This document shows, one piece after another, positions 49,469-57,356 of a DNA stretch of 64,000 bases. Position 1 is the first letter of the stretch. Every line of letters starts with the position of its first letter. The notes under the pieces were generated by a model that saw nothing but the letters and a program-made list of their open reading frames with translations, did not search any database and was not told the DNA's origin. The DNA lies in the NCBI RefSeq assembly GCF_004345605.1, contig NZ_SLVY01000002.1, forward strand, positions 434,001 through 498,000, written 5' to 3'. This DNA is from Rhodococcus sp. SMB37. Lineage in GTDB: Bacteria > Actinomycetota > Actinomycetes > Mycobacteriales > Mycobacteriaceae. Position numbers and translations under genes: made by a program.

Positions 49469-51142
49469 CTAATCCATCGCGTTCATCGGGGGCGTTCGCA
49501 ACGGTGCTGCCGCATCCACCGTGTTGGTCGGGTCGGGACCGGGGCCGGGTGCGACCTGCAACACTTCGGGCGCAGCTCCCGGCGCCGGCGCCAGATCGGG
49601 CAGATCCCGCCACACCGGGATCGCTTCCTGCAGCTCGAGGCCGATTTCGATGATCCGTTCGTCCTGCCAAGGCCTGGCACCGAGTTGCACGCCGAACGGC
49701 ATTCCCGTCGCAGACGACCGCCCCACCGGAAGTGTCACAACGGGCGCACCCGAATAGTTGGCCCACTTCACGTCCCCCGGTACGCCTTCGGTCACACTCA
49801 CGCCGAGGAACTCCTCGCGCAGCGCGCCGTCCACCCGAGTGCCGGGGATCATGACCGCGTCGAGATCGTTGTCGGCGAAGAGCCTGTTGTAGTCGTACTG
49901 GTAGCGCAACCGGTCGCGCTCGAGCATCAGGTAATCCACGACAGGGACCGCCAGCGACGCCACCGCAGCCCCCACACTGGTCACCCGCTCCGGCCGATAC
50001 AGGCCGATCCGATCCGCGAATTGCCGGTGGTACGAACCCATCTCGACCACATCGCCCGTTGCGAGCGAGGTCGGAGTCGGTGGCATCACGACGGAAACCA
50101 CCTCTGCACCGAGCGAACGCGCGACCTGGATGGCGTCGTCGAACAGGGTCTGCAGCGAAGGCGGGAGATCCGACGGCGGAAGTCCCAGCCGAACCCCGGC
50201 CAACGGCAACGCACCCCCTTTCGCTGCCAGCGGATAGCCACCTGCCGGAACCGGGGGGCCGAGCGCGGTGATCGGATCATCGACGTCGACGGTCGCGAGG
50301 GCCGACAACATCATCGATGCGTCGGCGAGACTCCGCGCCATCGGTCCGACGTGGTCGCGGGTCCAGGTCAGCGGAATCATGCCGTGGGAGGTGATCCGCC
50401 CGTAGGTGGGTTTGATCGACGAAATTCCGCATGCGCTCGCAGGCAGCCTCACCGATCCTCCGGTGTCGCTGCCGACCGCCAGCGGGGCGAAGCGGGCGGC
50501 CAGGACCGCTGCACTGCCACCCGAAGACCCACCCGGTGACATCTCGGTGTTCCACGGATTACCCACTTGTGGCGTCGCGACACCGATCGCGAACTCGTCG
50601 GTGTGGGCGTGCCCCATGAGGATTGCGCCGGCGTCCTCGAGCTTGCTCCACACACCGGAGTGTCCGGCTGCGATGTTCCCTTCGAGCACTCTGCTCGACG
50701 CGGTGAGCGGCAGCCCCGACACCGCAAAAATATCCTTGAGGGCGATCGGCAGACCACAGACATCGGGTGCGGGAGTCCCCTCGCTCCGCGCCCGCGTGAG
50801 CCTCTCCCCCGCCGCGTCTGCGCCTGCGTACGCGAACTCCGGATACAGCCGGACCCATGCGCTGGTGAGACCGTCGAACTCCCGCGTCCGCGCCAGGCAC
50901 GCATCGAGCAGTTCCTTCGGATGCAGCCGGCCGGCGTGCAGGAGACTCGCAGCCTCGACCGCACTCAACAGCGCCGGGTCCGTCGCATCCACCGTGCCCG
51001 GATCCGGGAGCCTGTGTCCCGGTGTCGTGGGGCGACGATGTCCTGGTGACGCGTGGCCGACCTGCGCAGTGGCTGTGCTCACGAGCAGCGCACCCCCCGC
51101 GAGTGAACCCAACATCCGTCGGCGAGAGAATGCACTACCCAT
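49469..51142 (-). CDS. Tat-exported amidase (amidase signature family)
   Basis: The 557-residue hydrolase has the Ser-cisSer-Lys triad of the amidase signature family: Lys in LPIALKDIFAVSG, the Gly/Ser loop SPGGSSGGSAAVLAARFA, and Ser in VGSDTGGSVRLP. The N-terminus SRRRMLGSLAGGALLVSTA is a twin-arginine signal ending near HASPG, so it folds in the cytoplasm and is exported. The substrate is unknown; envelope or nutritional amides are possible. It is divergent from a GntR/FCD regulator. Confidence 0.9.
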   Translation of the reverse strand: MGSAFSRRRMLGSLAGGALLVSTATAQVGHASPGHRRPTTPGHRLPDPGTVDATDPALLSAVEAASLLHAGRLHPKELLDACLARTREFDGLTSAWVRLYPEFAYAGADAAGERLTRARSEGTPAPDVCGLPIALKDIFAVSGLPLTASSRVLEGNIAAGHSGVWSKLEDAGAILMGHAHTDEFAIGVATPQVGNPWNTEMSPGGSSGGSAAVLAARFAPLAVGSDTGGSVRLPASACGISSIKPTYGRITSHGMIPLTWTRDHVGPMARSLADASMMLSALATVDVDDPITALGPPVPAGGYPLAAKGGALPLAGVRLGLPPSDLPPSLQTLFDDAIQVARSLGAEVVSVVMPPTPTSLATGDVVEMGSYHRQFADRIGLYRPERVTSVGAAVASLAVPVVDYLMLERDRLRYQYDYNRLFADNDLDAVMIPGTRVDGALREEFLGVSVTEGVPGDVKWANYSGAPVVTLPVGRSSATGMPFGVQLGARPWQDERIIEIGLELQEAIPVWRDLPDLAPAPGAAPEVLQVAPGPGPDPTNTVDAAAPLRTPPMNAMD

Positions 51143-51331
51143 CTCCCCAGCGAAGCACGGATGGGGTGTGAGCGCAGAATCGGCGTACCGGGACAGGCGC
51201 AGATGTCGACGGAGAACCGTCGCCGTCGGGAGATTTCACAGCACGAGAAGGTGCCGTACGCGATAATGCCCCGGATCGACATGCCCTCTCGACCCCACCC
51301 GACACCGATGATGAACACACAGGAGTAGCCG

Positions 51332-52021
51332 ATGCCCCCGCCCAACCGGTCCGGCTCCTCTCGCCACCTGGGACGTCGCCCCCAGCTGTCGGATGATGTG
51401 GCGTCGTTCGTCCGCAATCGGATCATGGCGGGCGACGTGCGCCCGGGAGACTTCGTGCGGCTCGACGAGACTGCGGCCGAACTCGGGGTCAGCGTCACCC
51501 CGGTTCGTGAGGCCCTGCTCACCCTTCGCGGCGAGGGCTTGGTCGAACTGGTTCCGCACCGGGGCTACGTCGTAGCGCCTTTGACCCGATCGGACATCGA
51601 CGACGTCTTCTGGTTGCAGGGGTGCATCGCCGAGAAACTCGCCGCGCGTGCAGCGGAAACCATCGGTGACGACACGATCGCTGAGCTCGACGACATCAAC
51701 GTCAGGTTCAGCGACGCGGTTCGGACCGGCGACGGCGCACGTATCGAGACCCTCGAGTTCTCCTTCCACCGCACACTCAACCGGGCTGCTGCCGCACGAA
51801 AACTCGCATGGTTCCTGCACAACGCGACGCGTTACACGCCCGCGCACTTCTATTCGTCCGACCAGGAATGGGGCGTCGAGGCCGTCGCAGCGCACCACCG
51901 AATTCTCGACGCGCTCCGCGAGCACGACCCGAACACGGCCGGAACCGAGACCCGGGACCATTTCACCGACGGAGCACGCCGCCTCGTCCGGCATCTGGAC
52001 GACATCGGCATCTGGTCCTGA
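51332..52021 (+). CDS. GntR-family transcriptional regulator (FCD/FadR subfamily)
   Basis: The 229-residue protein has a winged helix (LDETAAELGVSVTPVREALL, then GLVELVPHRGYVVAPLT) and an all-helical FCD domain with metal-ligand His candidates in FHRTLNR and AHHRILDALREHD. ATG 51332 follows CAGGAG. Divergence from the amidase gene across 189 bases suggests it controls that gene; FCD members usually sense carboxylic acids. Confidence 0.9.
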   Translation: MPPPNRSGSSRHLGRRPQLSDDVASFVRNRIMAGDVRPGDFVRLDETAAELGVSVTPVREALLTLRGEGLVELVPHRGYVVAPLTRSDIDDVFWLQGCIAEKLAARAAETIGDDTIAELDDINVRFSDAVRTGDGARIETLEFSFHRTLNRAAAARKLAWFLHNATRYTPAHFYSSDQEWGVEAVAAHHRILDALREHDPNTAGTETRDHFTDGARRLVRHLDDIGIWS

Positions 52022-52161
52022 TCTCATCTCGAACCGGCGTTCTCGGACACCCGGCCGGGAACGTCCCCGAGCGGTAGCATCTCGACGCAGGAGGCGGGGA
52101 CCCCCGCTGGACGGGCCATGACCGAGTCCCGACAGGGACCGAGTTCGACGGTGGAGTGCGG

Positions 52162-53172
52162 ATGCGAAGCAACCACGACCATGCAGTCCTCGTGGAGGAT
52201 GTCCACAAGTCGTTCGGGAATGTGCACGCACTCGCCGGTGTCGATTTCTCAGCTCCGGAAGGCTCGGTCCTCGCCGTACTCGGCCCCAACGGTGCCGGTA
52301 AGACCACCATGGTCAAGATCCTGTCGACGCTCATCCGGGCCTCGAGCGGGCGCGCCGTCGTTGCAGGTCACGATGTCGAGACCAACCCTGCCGCGGTCAG
52401 ACGCTCGATCATGATGACCGGGCAGTTCGCAGCATTGGACGACACTCTCACCGGGCGGGAGAACCTCGTACTGTTCGGACGGTTGATGGGACTCGACAAG
52501 GCTTCGGCAAAGCTGCGCGCGGACGAACTGCTCCGCGAGTTCGACCTCGTCGAGGCCGGACGCCGACCGGTCAAAGGCTATTCGGGTGGTATGCGCCGCC
52601 GTGTCGACATCGCGTGCGGACTCGTGGTCCGGCCCGAGGTCGTGTTCCTGGACGAGCCGACCACCGGACTCGATCCACGATCGCGTCAAGGTGTGTGGTC
52701 GCTGGTCGAATCCCTGAAGAAACAGGGCATCACGACCCTGTTGACCACCCAGTACCTCGAAGAAGCGGACGTACTGAGCGACAACATCATCGTGATCGAC
52801 AAGGGGACGGTCATCGCGCGGGGCACGGCGAACGAACTGAAGGCCTCGACCGGAGGTAGCTACTGCGAGATCGTCCCCGTCGATCCGGCGGACCTACCAC
52901 AGATCGTCCACGCGCTCGGATCCCTCGTTCCCGAGTCCACCCGTGCCGATCTCGCGGCTCCCGGCGACTTCGACCGGGTGTCCATCCCGGCTCCCGCCGG
53001 AGCGGCGACCCTCACGGAGGCGCTCGATCTGATTTCGCCCCTCGACATCGAACTCGCCGATATCGGATTGCGTCGACCTTCGTTGGACGACGTGTTCCTC
53101 CAGCTGACGGGCCACAGCGCGTCGACGGCACCCCCCGAACTCGATGCCGCCGCGGCGGGAGGGGGCGCGTGA
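52162..53172 (+). CDS. ABC transporter ATP-binding protein, DrrA-type
   Basis: The 336-residue ATPase has Walker A GPNGAGKTTM, signature YSGGMRRRVD, Walker B VVFLDEPTTGLD and a switch region TTQYLEEAD in which Gln stands in for the His loop, as in daunorubicin-exporter ATPases. A C-terminal ~100-residue extension is usual for the DrrA group. ATG 52162 sits after GGTGGAG; a GTG at 52156 is an alternative. It is coupled to two permease genes by a GTGA overlap. Confidence 0.93.
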   Translation: MRSNHDHAVLVEDVHKSFGNVHALAGVDFSAPEGSVLAVLGPNGAGKTTMVKILSTLIRASSGRAVVAGHDVETNPAAVRRSIMMTGQFAALDDTLTGRENLVLFGRLMGLDKASAKLRADELLREFDLVEAGRRPVKGYSGGMRRRVDIACGLVVRPEVVFLDEPTTGLDPRSRQGVWSLVESLKKQGITTLLTTQYLEEADVLSDNIIVIDKGTVIARGTANELKASTGGSYCEIVPVDPADLPQIVHALGSLVPESTRADLAAPGDFDRVSIPAPAGAATLTEALDLISPLDIELADIGLRRPSLDDVFLQLTGHSASTAPPELDAAAAGGGA

Positions 53173-54020
53173 CGGCCCGCACCGAGCATCTTCCGGCGGG
53201 TCGGGTACCCGGCGGCGCGAGTGTGAGCGTTCCCGACCGGCGGTCCGGATCGCACCGCCGTGTCCACCCGAACTCGGTGTCGCAGTGGTCGGCGCTTACC
53301 GGACGCACCCTGCGCACGATGGCCCGATACGGCGAACTGATCATCGCTGTGATCGCACCGTTCGTCTTCGGTCTCGGATTCTATCTGCCGCTGAAGTTCG
53401 TGATGCAGATGCAAGGCATCGACTACGCGCAATTCCTGATGCCGATCATCGTCCTTCAATCAATGGCGTTCACTGCCATCTCCGCGGCCCAGATGGCGGC
53501 ACAGGAGGCCACGACCGGGCTGACGACCCGGTTGAAGACGATGCCGGTGGGCGCGACCGTGCCGCTGCTCTCGCGCATGACGGCGGGGCTGACGAGATCA
53601 GTGATTTCGCTGTTCGCCGCGATCGGATTCGGCTACGTGATCGGTTTCAGGTTCACCGCGGGACTCGGACAAGCGGTCCTCTTCGGAGTGACGGCACTCG
53701 CGATCAGCCTCGTGCTGTGCCTGGGAGCCGACGCAATCGGCAGCCTCTCCAAGAGCCCCGAAGCGACGTCCCAGGCGCTGACGCTTCCACAGCTGATCCT
53801 CGGGATGCTGTCGTGCGGTTTCGTTCCCGAGCAGGGCTTCCCCGAATGGATCCGCCCGTTCGTCCGTAACCAGCCGATCTCGCAGTTCTCGTTCGCGATG
53901 CGCGACATGGCAGATGGTGGGGTCACCTGGGAGGTGTTCTTCCCGAGCCTGCTGTGGCTGGTCGGGCTGACCGTGGTGTGTCTACCTCTTGCCGTGTGGG
54001 CGAACACGAGGCGGAGGTGA
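53169..54020 (+). CDS. ABC-2 type permease, DrrB-type (first)
   Basis: The 283-residue protein has about six membrane helices after a ~50-residue polar start, with the ABC-2 pattern (FLMPIIVLQSMAFTAISAAQ and MPVGATVPLLSRMTAGLTRS). GTG 53169 overlaps the ATPase stop. It probably pairs with the next permease as a heterodimer. The substrate is not known. Confidence 0.9.
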   Translation: MTARTEHLPAGRVPGGASVSVPDRRSGSHRRVHPNSVSQWSALTGRTLRTMARYGELIIAVIAPFVFGLGFYLPLKFVMQMQGIDYAQFLMPIIVLQSMAFTAISAAQMAAQEATTGLTTRLKTMPVGATVPLLSRMTAGLTRSVISLFAAIGFGYVIGFRFTAGLGQAVLFGVTALAISLVLCLGADAIGSLSKSPEATSQALTLPQLILGMLSCGFVPEQGFPEWIRPFVRNQPISQFSFAMRDMADGGVTWEVFFPSLLWLVGLTVVCLPLAVWANTRRR

Positions 54021-54024
54021 CTTG

Positions 54025-54873
54025 ATGAGTCAGGACGCTGCGATGGGGACGGGAACCGGGTCGTTCGGATATCCGGCACCGAATGCCGTGGTCGGCGAAG
54101 GGTCCTTCGCCGCGTTGTGGGAGCACAGCCGCCTTCAGTGCAGCCGGCTCCTCCTTCGCTGGGCCCGCGATCCGGCGACGATGATCCAGGCATTGATCTA
54201 TCCCGCACTGACGCTGGTGATGTTCCGGATCGTGCTCGGCGACAGCATCACGGCCGCGACGGGGCAGCCGTCGATCTTCGGGACGGTCCCGATGATCGTG
54301 CTGGTCGGTGCGATGTTCGGCTCCGTCGTCAGCGCTGTCGGGTTGCGCGCCGAACGCGAGTCCGGCCTGCTGAGCCGCTTCTACACGCTGCCGATCCACC
54401 GATCAGCGGGGCTGGTGGGGCGCCTGATGGCCGAGGCCGTTCGCGTCCTCGTCACCTCGATTGTGATTTTCGCCGCAGGCGTCGTCATGGGCTTCCGGTT
54501 CACGCAGGGCATCCCGGCAACGATGTTGATGTTGGTGGTACCCATCGTGTTCGGGATGGGATTCGCCATGATGGTGACCGTTCTGGCCACCTTGTCGACC
54601 AAGATCCCGCTCGTCGAGATGGTATCGATCGTGTGCACCCTCCTCATGTTCTTCAATTCGGGGTTCGTGCCGGTCATGGCCTATCCGACCTGGTTGCAGC
54701 CGATCGTCGCCAACCAGCCGATGTCGTGTGCGATCGACACCATGCGCGCACTCGCAGTGGGTGGGCCGCTGGCCGAACCGATGATCAAGACCCTGGCATG
54801 GTCGCTCGGGATGTTCGTCCTGTTCCTGGTGCCCGCGATCCGCGGCTATCGACGGGCAGCCCAACAGGGATGA
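54025..54873 (+). CDS. ABC-2 type permease, DrrC-type (second)
   Basis: The 282-residue protein has about six membrane helices and the same ABC-2 elements (SGLLSRFYTLPIHRSAGLVG, FNSGFVPVMAYPTWLQPIVA). ATG 54025 is chosen because homology begins in the polar N-terminus shortly after. It follows the first permease by four bases. The three-gene layout is like the drrABC lipid and drug exporters of mycobacteria. Confidence 0.9.
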   Translation: MSQDAAMGTGTGSFGYPAPNAVVGEGSFAALWEHSRLQCSRLLLRWARDPATMIQALIYPALTLVMFRIVLGDSITAATGQPSIFGTVPMIVLVGAMFGSVVSAVGLRAERESGLLSRFYTLPIHRSAGLVGRLMAEAVRVLVTSIVIFAAGVVMGFRFTQGIPATMLMLVVPIVFGMGFAMMVTVLATLSTKIPLVEMVSIVCTLLMFFNSGFVPVMAYPTWLQPIVANQPMSCAIDTMRALAVGGPLAEPMIKTLAWSLGMFVLFLVPAIRGYRRAAQQG

Positions 54874-54974
54874 CCTTGAACTTCCCGGACGGACACGGCT
54901 GCCGCTGCTAACCTCACTTGCGTCCAACCAGGTACGGATACGCCACGACCCGGCTGTCCGCCCGAGGAGCTCCG

Positions 54975-56018
54975 ATGAAATTTGCGCGCCGGATCGCTGT
55001 GGCCACAGCCACCGCTACCCTTGCCGTCTCGGCGTCGCTGGCCACCACACCCGCGATCGCGTCTGCCCAGCCCACCGCCGACCTGCCTCCTGGCGAGGTC
55101 TCCACAGATTCCCCCGCTACGAGCTACAACCGCCTCTCCGAGCTGCTCTCCACGATGGGGCCCAGTACCGACGGCACGAACGATCTCGACTGTGTCCCGT
55201 CCCCGGAGCATCCACGCCCGGTGGTACTCGTACACGGAACCGGGTCGGGAATGACGCAGACGTGGCCCATCGTCGCGCCACAGCTCGCCGACCTCGGCTA
55301 CTGCGTCTACGCGCTGAACTACGGCGGCGCGACGGCCATGTTCGATCCCGATACGACGATCTGGGGCGTCACCGACATCGAGCAGTCCGCAGTGGAGGTA
55401 CGGGACTTCGTCGACGCCGTTCTCGAGCACACCGGGAGCGACAAAGTCGATCTGGTGGGTCATTCACAGGGTGGAATGCTGTCGCGGCAGTACCTGAAAT
55501 TCGAGGGTGGAGCCGATCCCGTCGACCCGGCGCGCAACAAGGTCGAGAACCTCGTCATGCTCGGAGCGACGAACCACGGCACGTCCTTCAACGGACTCCA
55601 GCAGCTGTATGGGGCGCTGGCAATCCTCGGTCTGACGAACGGGAAGGACATCGTCGCCCAGGCATTGTTCGCCGGCACCAACCTCGGTGTCGCCGGGCAG
55701 CAGCAGCTCATCGGTTCTCGGGTGCTTGCTGCCCTCAACAACGGACCCGAGACACTGCCAGGGATCACCTACACGTCGATTGCGACCCGGCACGACGAGA
55801 TCGTGACGCCTCCGGAGAGCTCGTTCCTCGAGCCCGACCCCGGGGCCGAGGTCTACAACAAGTGGGTCCAGGACCTGTGCCCGTCGTCGCCCGCAGATCA
55901 TTCGACGATGCTGATGCTGCCCGAATCGCTGTATCTGCTGAAGTCGGCACTCGATCCCGCCTACGCCGGTGCCCACGAAGTGCCCTGCACTGTTCCGGAC
56001 GCACCCGGAACCGCATAG
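54975..56018 (+). CDS. Secreted alpha/beta-fold lipase (lipase class 2 / EstA-type)
   Basis: The 347-residue protein has a signal peptide ending near AIASAQP, the oxyanion motif VVLVHGTGSG, the nucleophile elbow VGHSQGG and the lid-side LGATNHGTSFNG. A Cys pair near the C-terminus (VQDLCPSSPADHS and HEVPCTVP) and the His in ADHST complete an actinobacterial secreted lipase pattern. ATG 54975 follows GAGGAG. It lies 101 bases after the ABC genes. Confidence 0.9.
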   Translation: MKFARRIAVATATATLAVSASLATTPAIASAQPTADLPPGEVSTDSPATSYNRLSELLSTMGPSTDGTNDLDCVPSPEHPRPVVLVHGTGSGMTQTWPIVAPQLADLGYCVYALNYGGATAMFDPDTTIWGVTDIEQSAVEVRDFVDAVLEHTGSDKVDLVGHSQGGMLSRQYLKFEGGADPVDPARNKVENLVMLGATNHGTSFNGLQQLYGALAILGLTNGKDIVAQALFAGTNLGVAGQQQLIGSRVLAALNNGPETLPGITYTSIATRHDEIVTPPESSFLEPDPGAEVYNKWVQDLCPSSPADHSTMLMLPESLYLLKSALDPAYAGAHEVPCTVPDAPGTA

Positions 56019-56050
56019 CGCTCGGCCCCGACCGACACTGCCCCGAAGCG

Positions 56051-56087
56051 CGAACAGGGCCCCTCCTGGGCGGAGGGGCCCTGTTCG
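56051..56087. terminator. Bidirectional terminator between lipase and mycolyltransferase
   Basis: A perfect 16-bp GC-rich stem (56051-56066 with 56072-56087) and 5-base loop lie 33 bases after the lipase stop and 32 bases from the convergent mycolyltransferase stop. Confidence 0.8.
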
Positions 56088-56119
56088 TCGGATGCCGGAT
56101 CGAAGATGTCCGGCGAGGA

Positions 56120-57184
56120 TCACAGTCCGAGCGCGCGCTGGAGCACCGGCCACGAATCCTTCAGATCGTCCTGCCAGTAGCCCCACGAATGGCTACCCGA
56201 GTCGCGGAAGTTGTAGGTGGCAGGGATGTCCAGTTCGTTCAGGCGGTTCTGCAGGTTGTGCGTGCAGTAGTTGGTGGCCGCCTCGATCACGCCACCCACG
56301 ACCACCTGGTTCGCGAGCACGTCCACCTGGCCGTCGATCTCAGGGCCGTCGAGCGTGTCGTACGGGCCGGGCAGGCCGTTGCCGTTCGAGATGTACAGTT
56401 CGAGGCCACGCAGCTGCTCTGCGTTGATATACGGGTCCTTCTCGCGCCACATCGGGTCGTCGAGCTCGCCCCACATGTTGCGAGTGTCTCCCCCGCCCCA
56501 GGTTTCGGTGGTCACCTTCACGAACTGCTGCCCCAACGGATCGGAGGTCTGCGCGCAGCCGCTGTACGCCGCCACACCGTTGTAGAGGTCGCCGCCTTCG
56601 ATGGCGAGCTGCAGAACCGATGTGCCGGACGACGAGAGACCTGCGATCGCGTTGACGCCGTTCGTTCCGAGTGCGGCGTCGATCAGCGGCGGGATCTCCT
56701 TGGTGAGGAAGGTCTCCCACTTGTTCACGCCGAGAACCGGATCCTCGTTCTTCCAGTCGGTGTAGTAGCTCCACTTGCCACCGACCGGCGAGACGACATT
56801 GACGTTCTTGTCCTTGAAGAAGTCGATGGCGTCGGTGCGGAACCGCCACGTCGCGCTGTCCTCGCCGCCGCCGGCGCCGTTCAGAAGATACAGCGTCGGG
56901 CGGGGCTCACTGGTATCGGCGGGGCGCCACACATCGAGCAGGACTTCCTTGTTCATCGACGCCGAGTGGACGTAGACGAGGAGCTGCTGCTCCCCGTACT
57001 GCTCGATACGCGTGATGTAGGAGCCGTTCGCGGACTCGACCACCTCGAGAGGCTGCTCACTGTCCCAGACGGGGTCGGCCGCGGCCGTGGCTCCACCGAA
57101 GAACAACGGCAGTGCTACGACAGCTGCCGAGAGCGCGGCGAGTCTCGTCCTTCGAGTGCATGTCCGCGACTCGACAACCTTCAT
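56120..57184 (-). CDS. Antigen-85-family mycolyltransferase (paralog 2)
   Basis: The 354-residue secreted enzyme has a signal peptide (about residues 1-37, ending TAAADP), LNGAGGG, the nucleophile elbow AIAGLSSSGTS (Ser184) and His332 in SHSWGYWQDD. It should transfer mycolate to trehalose or the wall. ATG 57184 follows GAGGAGG. It keeps the same end pattern, SWGYW...SWPVLQRALG, as the 29840-30874 paralog. It lies 172 bases downstream of the NRPS gene on the same strand. Confidence 0.93.
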   Translation of the reverse strand: MKVVESRTCTRRTRLAALSAAVVALPLFFGGATAAADPVWDSEQPLEVVESANGSYITRIEQYGEQQLLVYVHSASMNKEVLLDVWRPADTSEPRPTLYLLNGAGGGEDSATWRFRTDAIDFFKDKNVNVVSPVGGKWSYYTDWKNEDPVLGVNKWETFLTKEIPPLIDAALGTNGVNAIAGLSSSGTSVLQLAIEGGDLYNGVAAYSGCAQTSDPLGQQFVKVTTETWGGGDTRNMWGELDDPMWREKDPYINAEQLRGLELYISNGNGLPGPYDTLDGPEIDGQVDVLANQVVVGGVIEAATNYCTHNLQNRLNELDIPATYNFRDSGSHSWGYWQDDLKDSWPVLQRALGL

Positions 57185-57302
57185 TCGCTTGAACCTCCTC
57201 AGACCCGTTTCCGGGACATGATTTCCAGACCTCGGGTGCGTCCGAGGCGCACCGTCCGGCGCAGCAATACGTATATCTACAGGTCAGGCGTGCACGTTAC
57301 CG

Positions 57303-57323
57303 TGGATCGCGCATCTGCGATCC
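57303..57323 (-). terminator. Small hairpin after the NRPS gene
   Basis: A perfect 7-bp stem (57304-57310 with 57317-57323) with a 6-base loop lies about 35 bases after the NRPS stop. It has no T run and is weaker than the other terminators here. Confidence 0.4.
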
Positions 57324-57356
57324 GACAGTCCTGCGCGAGCACACCATACCGGGCGA

